Positions 63,561 to 64,000 of a DNA stretch of 64,000 nucleotides are shown piece by piece. The DNA lies in contig CANUEZ040000193.1 in the NCBI GenBank assembly GCA_948099385.1, positions 3,794,501 through 3,858,500 on the forward strand, in the 5' to 3' direction. The notes under the pieces were generated by a model. That model ran no database searches and was not told where the DNA came from. It was given only the letters and a program-made list of their open reading frames with translations. Numbering within the stretch: position 1 is the stretch's first letter; the number at the start of each line of letters is the position of its first letter. The translations under genes and the position numbers were made by a program. This DNA is from Fasciola hepatica. Taxonomy: Eukaryota > Platyhelminthes > Trematoda > Plagiorchiida > Fasciolidae.

Positions 63561-63660
63561 AAGGGATGAACATTGTCGTCAATGAGAGATACCGAGTACC
63601 AAGACTCAGAATAGAAGCCAATGGCGCGAATGATGTGCACTTTGTTTGTATAAAAAAAGA

Positions 63661-64000
63661 TAACGCTAGGAGCTCGGTGACTAAATTATCGTAGGTTGAC
63701 GATTTCTCAAAACCTCACCCGGTACCAGTACATAACTAGTGCTTTCACATGTGGTCGACAACACCTGAGATTCTTGAGTTACACAGTACTTTCTTCAAGG
63801 TTTTCTGTGTGACTGTGTGAGGCCACACTTCAAAATTCATTCGTTCTCAGTGTATGACAGTGTTTAAAAGAATATTTTGGTTATTTTCGGAGGCTTATAC
63901 AAGTTATGTCAAGTTTCAGTGACAACGTGTGCTCTAATGGAGTCACTTTCCCCAAGGTGAACTGTCTTTCCTCGTGTATTCATATCTTGTAAGGCTGGAG
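63661..64000. other. Window end, nothing recognised
   Basis: AT-rich DNA after the LINE remnant, with no gene or repeat I can identify. Confidence 0.5.

Larger units (their letters stand above)
60761..63660 (+). mobile_element. Degenerate RTE-like non-LTR retrotransposon (LINE)
   Basis: One old LINE copy can be followed in order across all three frames: APE-type endonuclease (60761-61560), connecting region, reverse transcriptase (about 62290-62850), and the C-terminal domain typical of flatworm RTE-like elements (63000-63560). It ends with GPRD and NRSQW pieces and a short A-rich tail near 63650. It is broken by many stops and at least five frameshifts. The clade call (RTE-like) comes from the resemblance of endonuclease and C-terminal segments to abundant fluke elements and is less certain than the class. 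Confidence 0.92.

Noticed and set aside
1..64000. CRISPR arrays, operons, bacterial promoters or rRNA
   Set aside because: None seen. The sequence is eukaryotic, repeat-rich and non-coding in character.

Overview
The window looks like repeat-rich, non-coding nuclear DNA from a flatworm, most likely a trematode. I recognise no host gene, no tRNA or rRNA gene and nothing bacterial. The organism guess rests on the mobile elements: a Ty3/gypsy element of the CsRn1/Boudicca/Kabuki type with a CHCC Gag finger, an RTE-like LINE resembling those abundant in schistosomes and other flukes, a Penelope-like element with a GIY-YIG domain, and a BEL/Pao element. Most of the sequence is AT-rich and broken by stops in all frames. 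The many 60-150 codon open frames there fit chance.

Layout: 1-24.48 kb holds no recognisable gene, only two microsatellites and a GC-richer block near 23.2-23.7 kb. 24.48-26.67 kb is a decayed, 3'-truncated BEL/Pao element (Gag finger, protease, linker, reverse transcriptase, post-RT region). 30,652-36,332 is a complete, apparently intact Ty3/gypsy element with two identical 412-bp LTRs, a GCCT target duplication, primer-binding site, gag, pol and a short polypurine tract. 38.03-39.98 kb is an old Penelope-like element. 40.9-41.0 kb and 51.6-52.0 kb carry three copies of a dispersed repeat, two of them inverted relative to each other. 60.76-63.66 kb is a decayed RTE-like non-LTR retrotransposon (endonuclease, reverse transcriptase, C-terminal domain).

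The gypsy element is the one functional-looking unit. Gag ends in an unusual CHCC finger. Pol has no ATG of its own: its frame opens just after a stop codon, and it can be reached from gag through a textbook -1 frameshift signal (slippery G GGA AAC, 5-nt spacer, perfect 12-bp stem that contains the gag stop codon, possible pseudoknot). Pol then supplies protease, reverse transcriptase, RNase H and integrase with every catalytic residue I checked in place. It ends in a tail of five 19-residue repeats encoded by a 57-bp tandem repeat. The identical LTRs imply a very recent insertion, in contrast with the three decayed elements around it.
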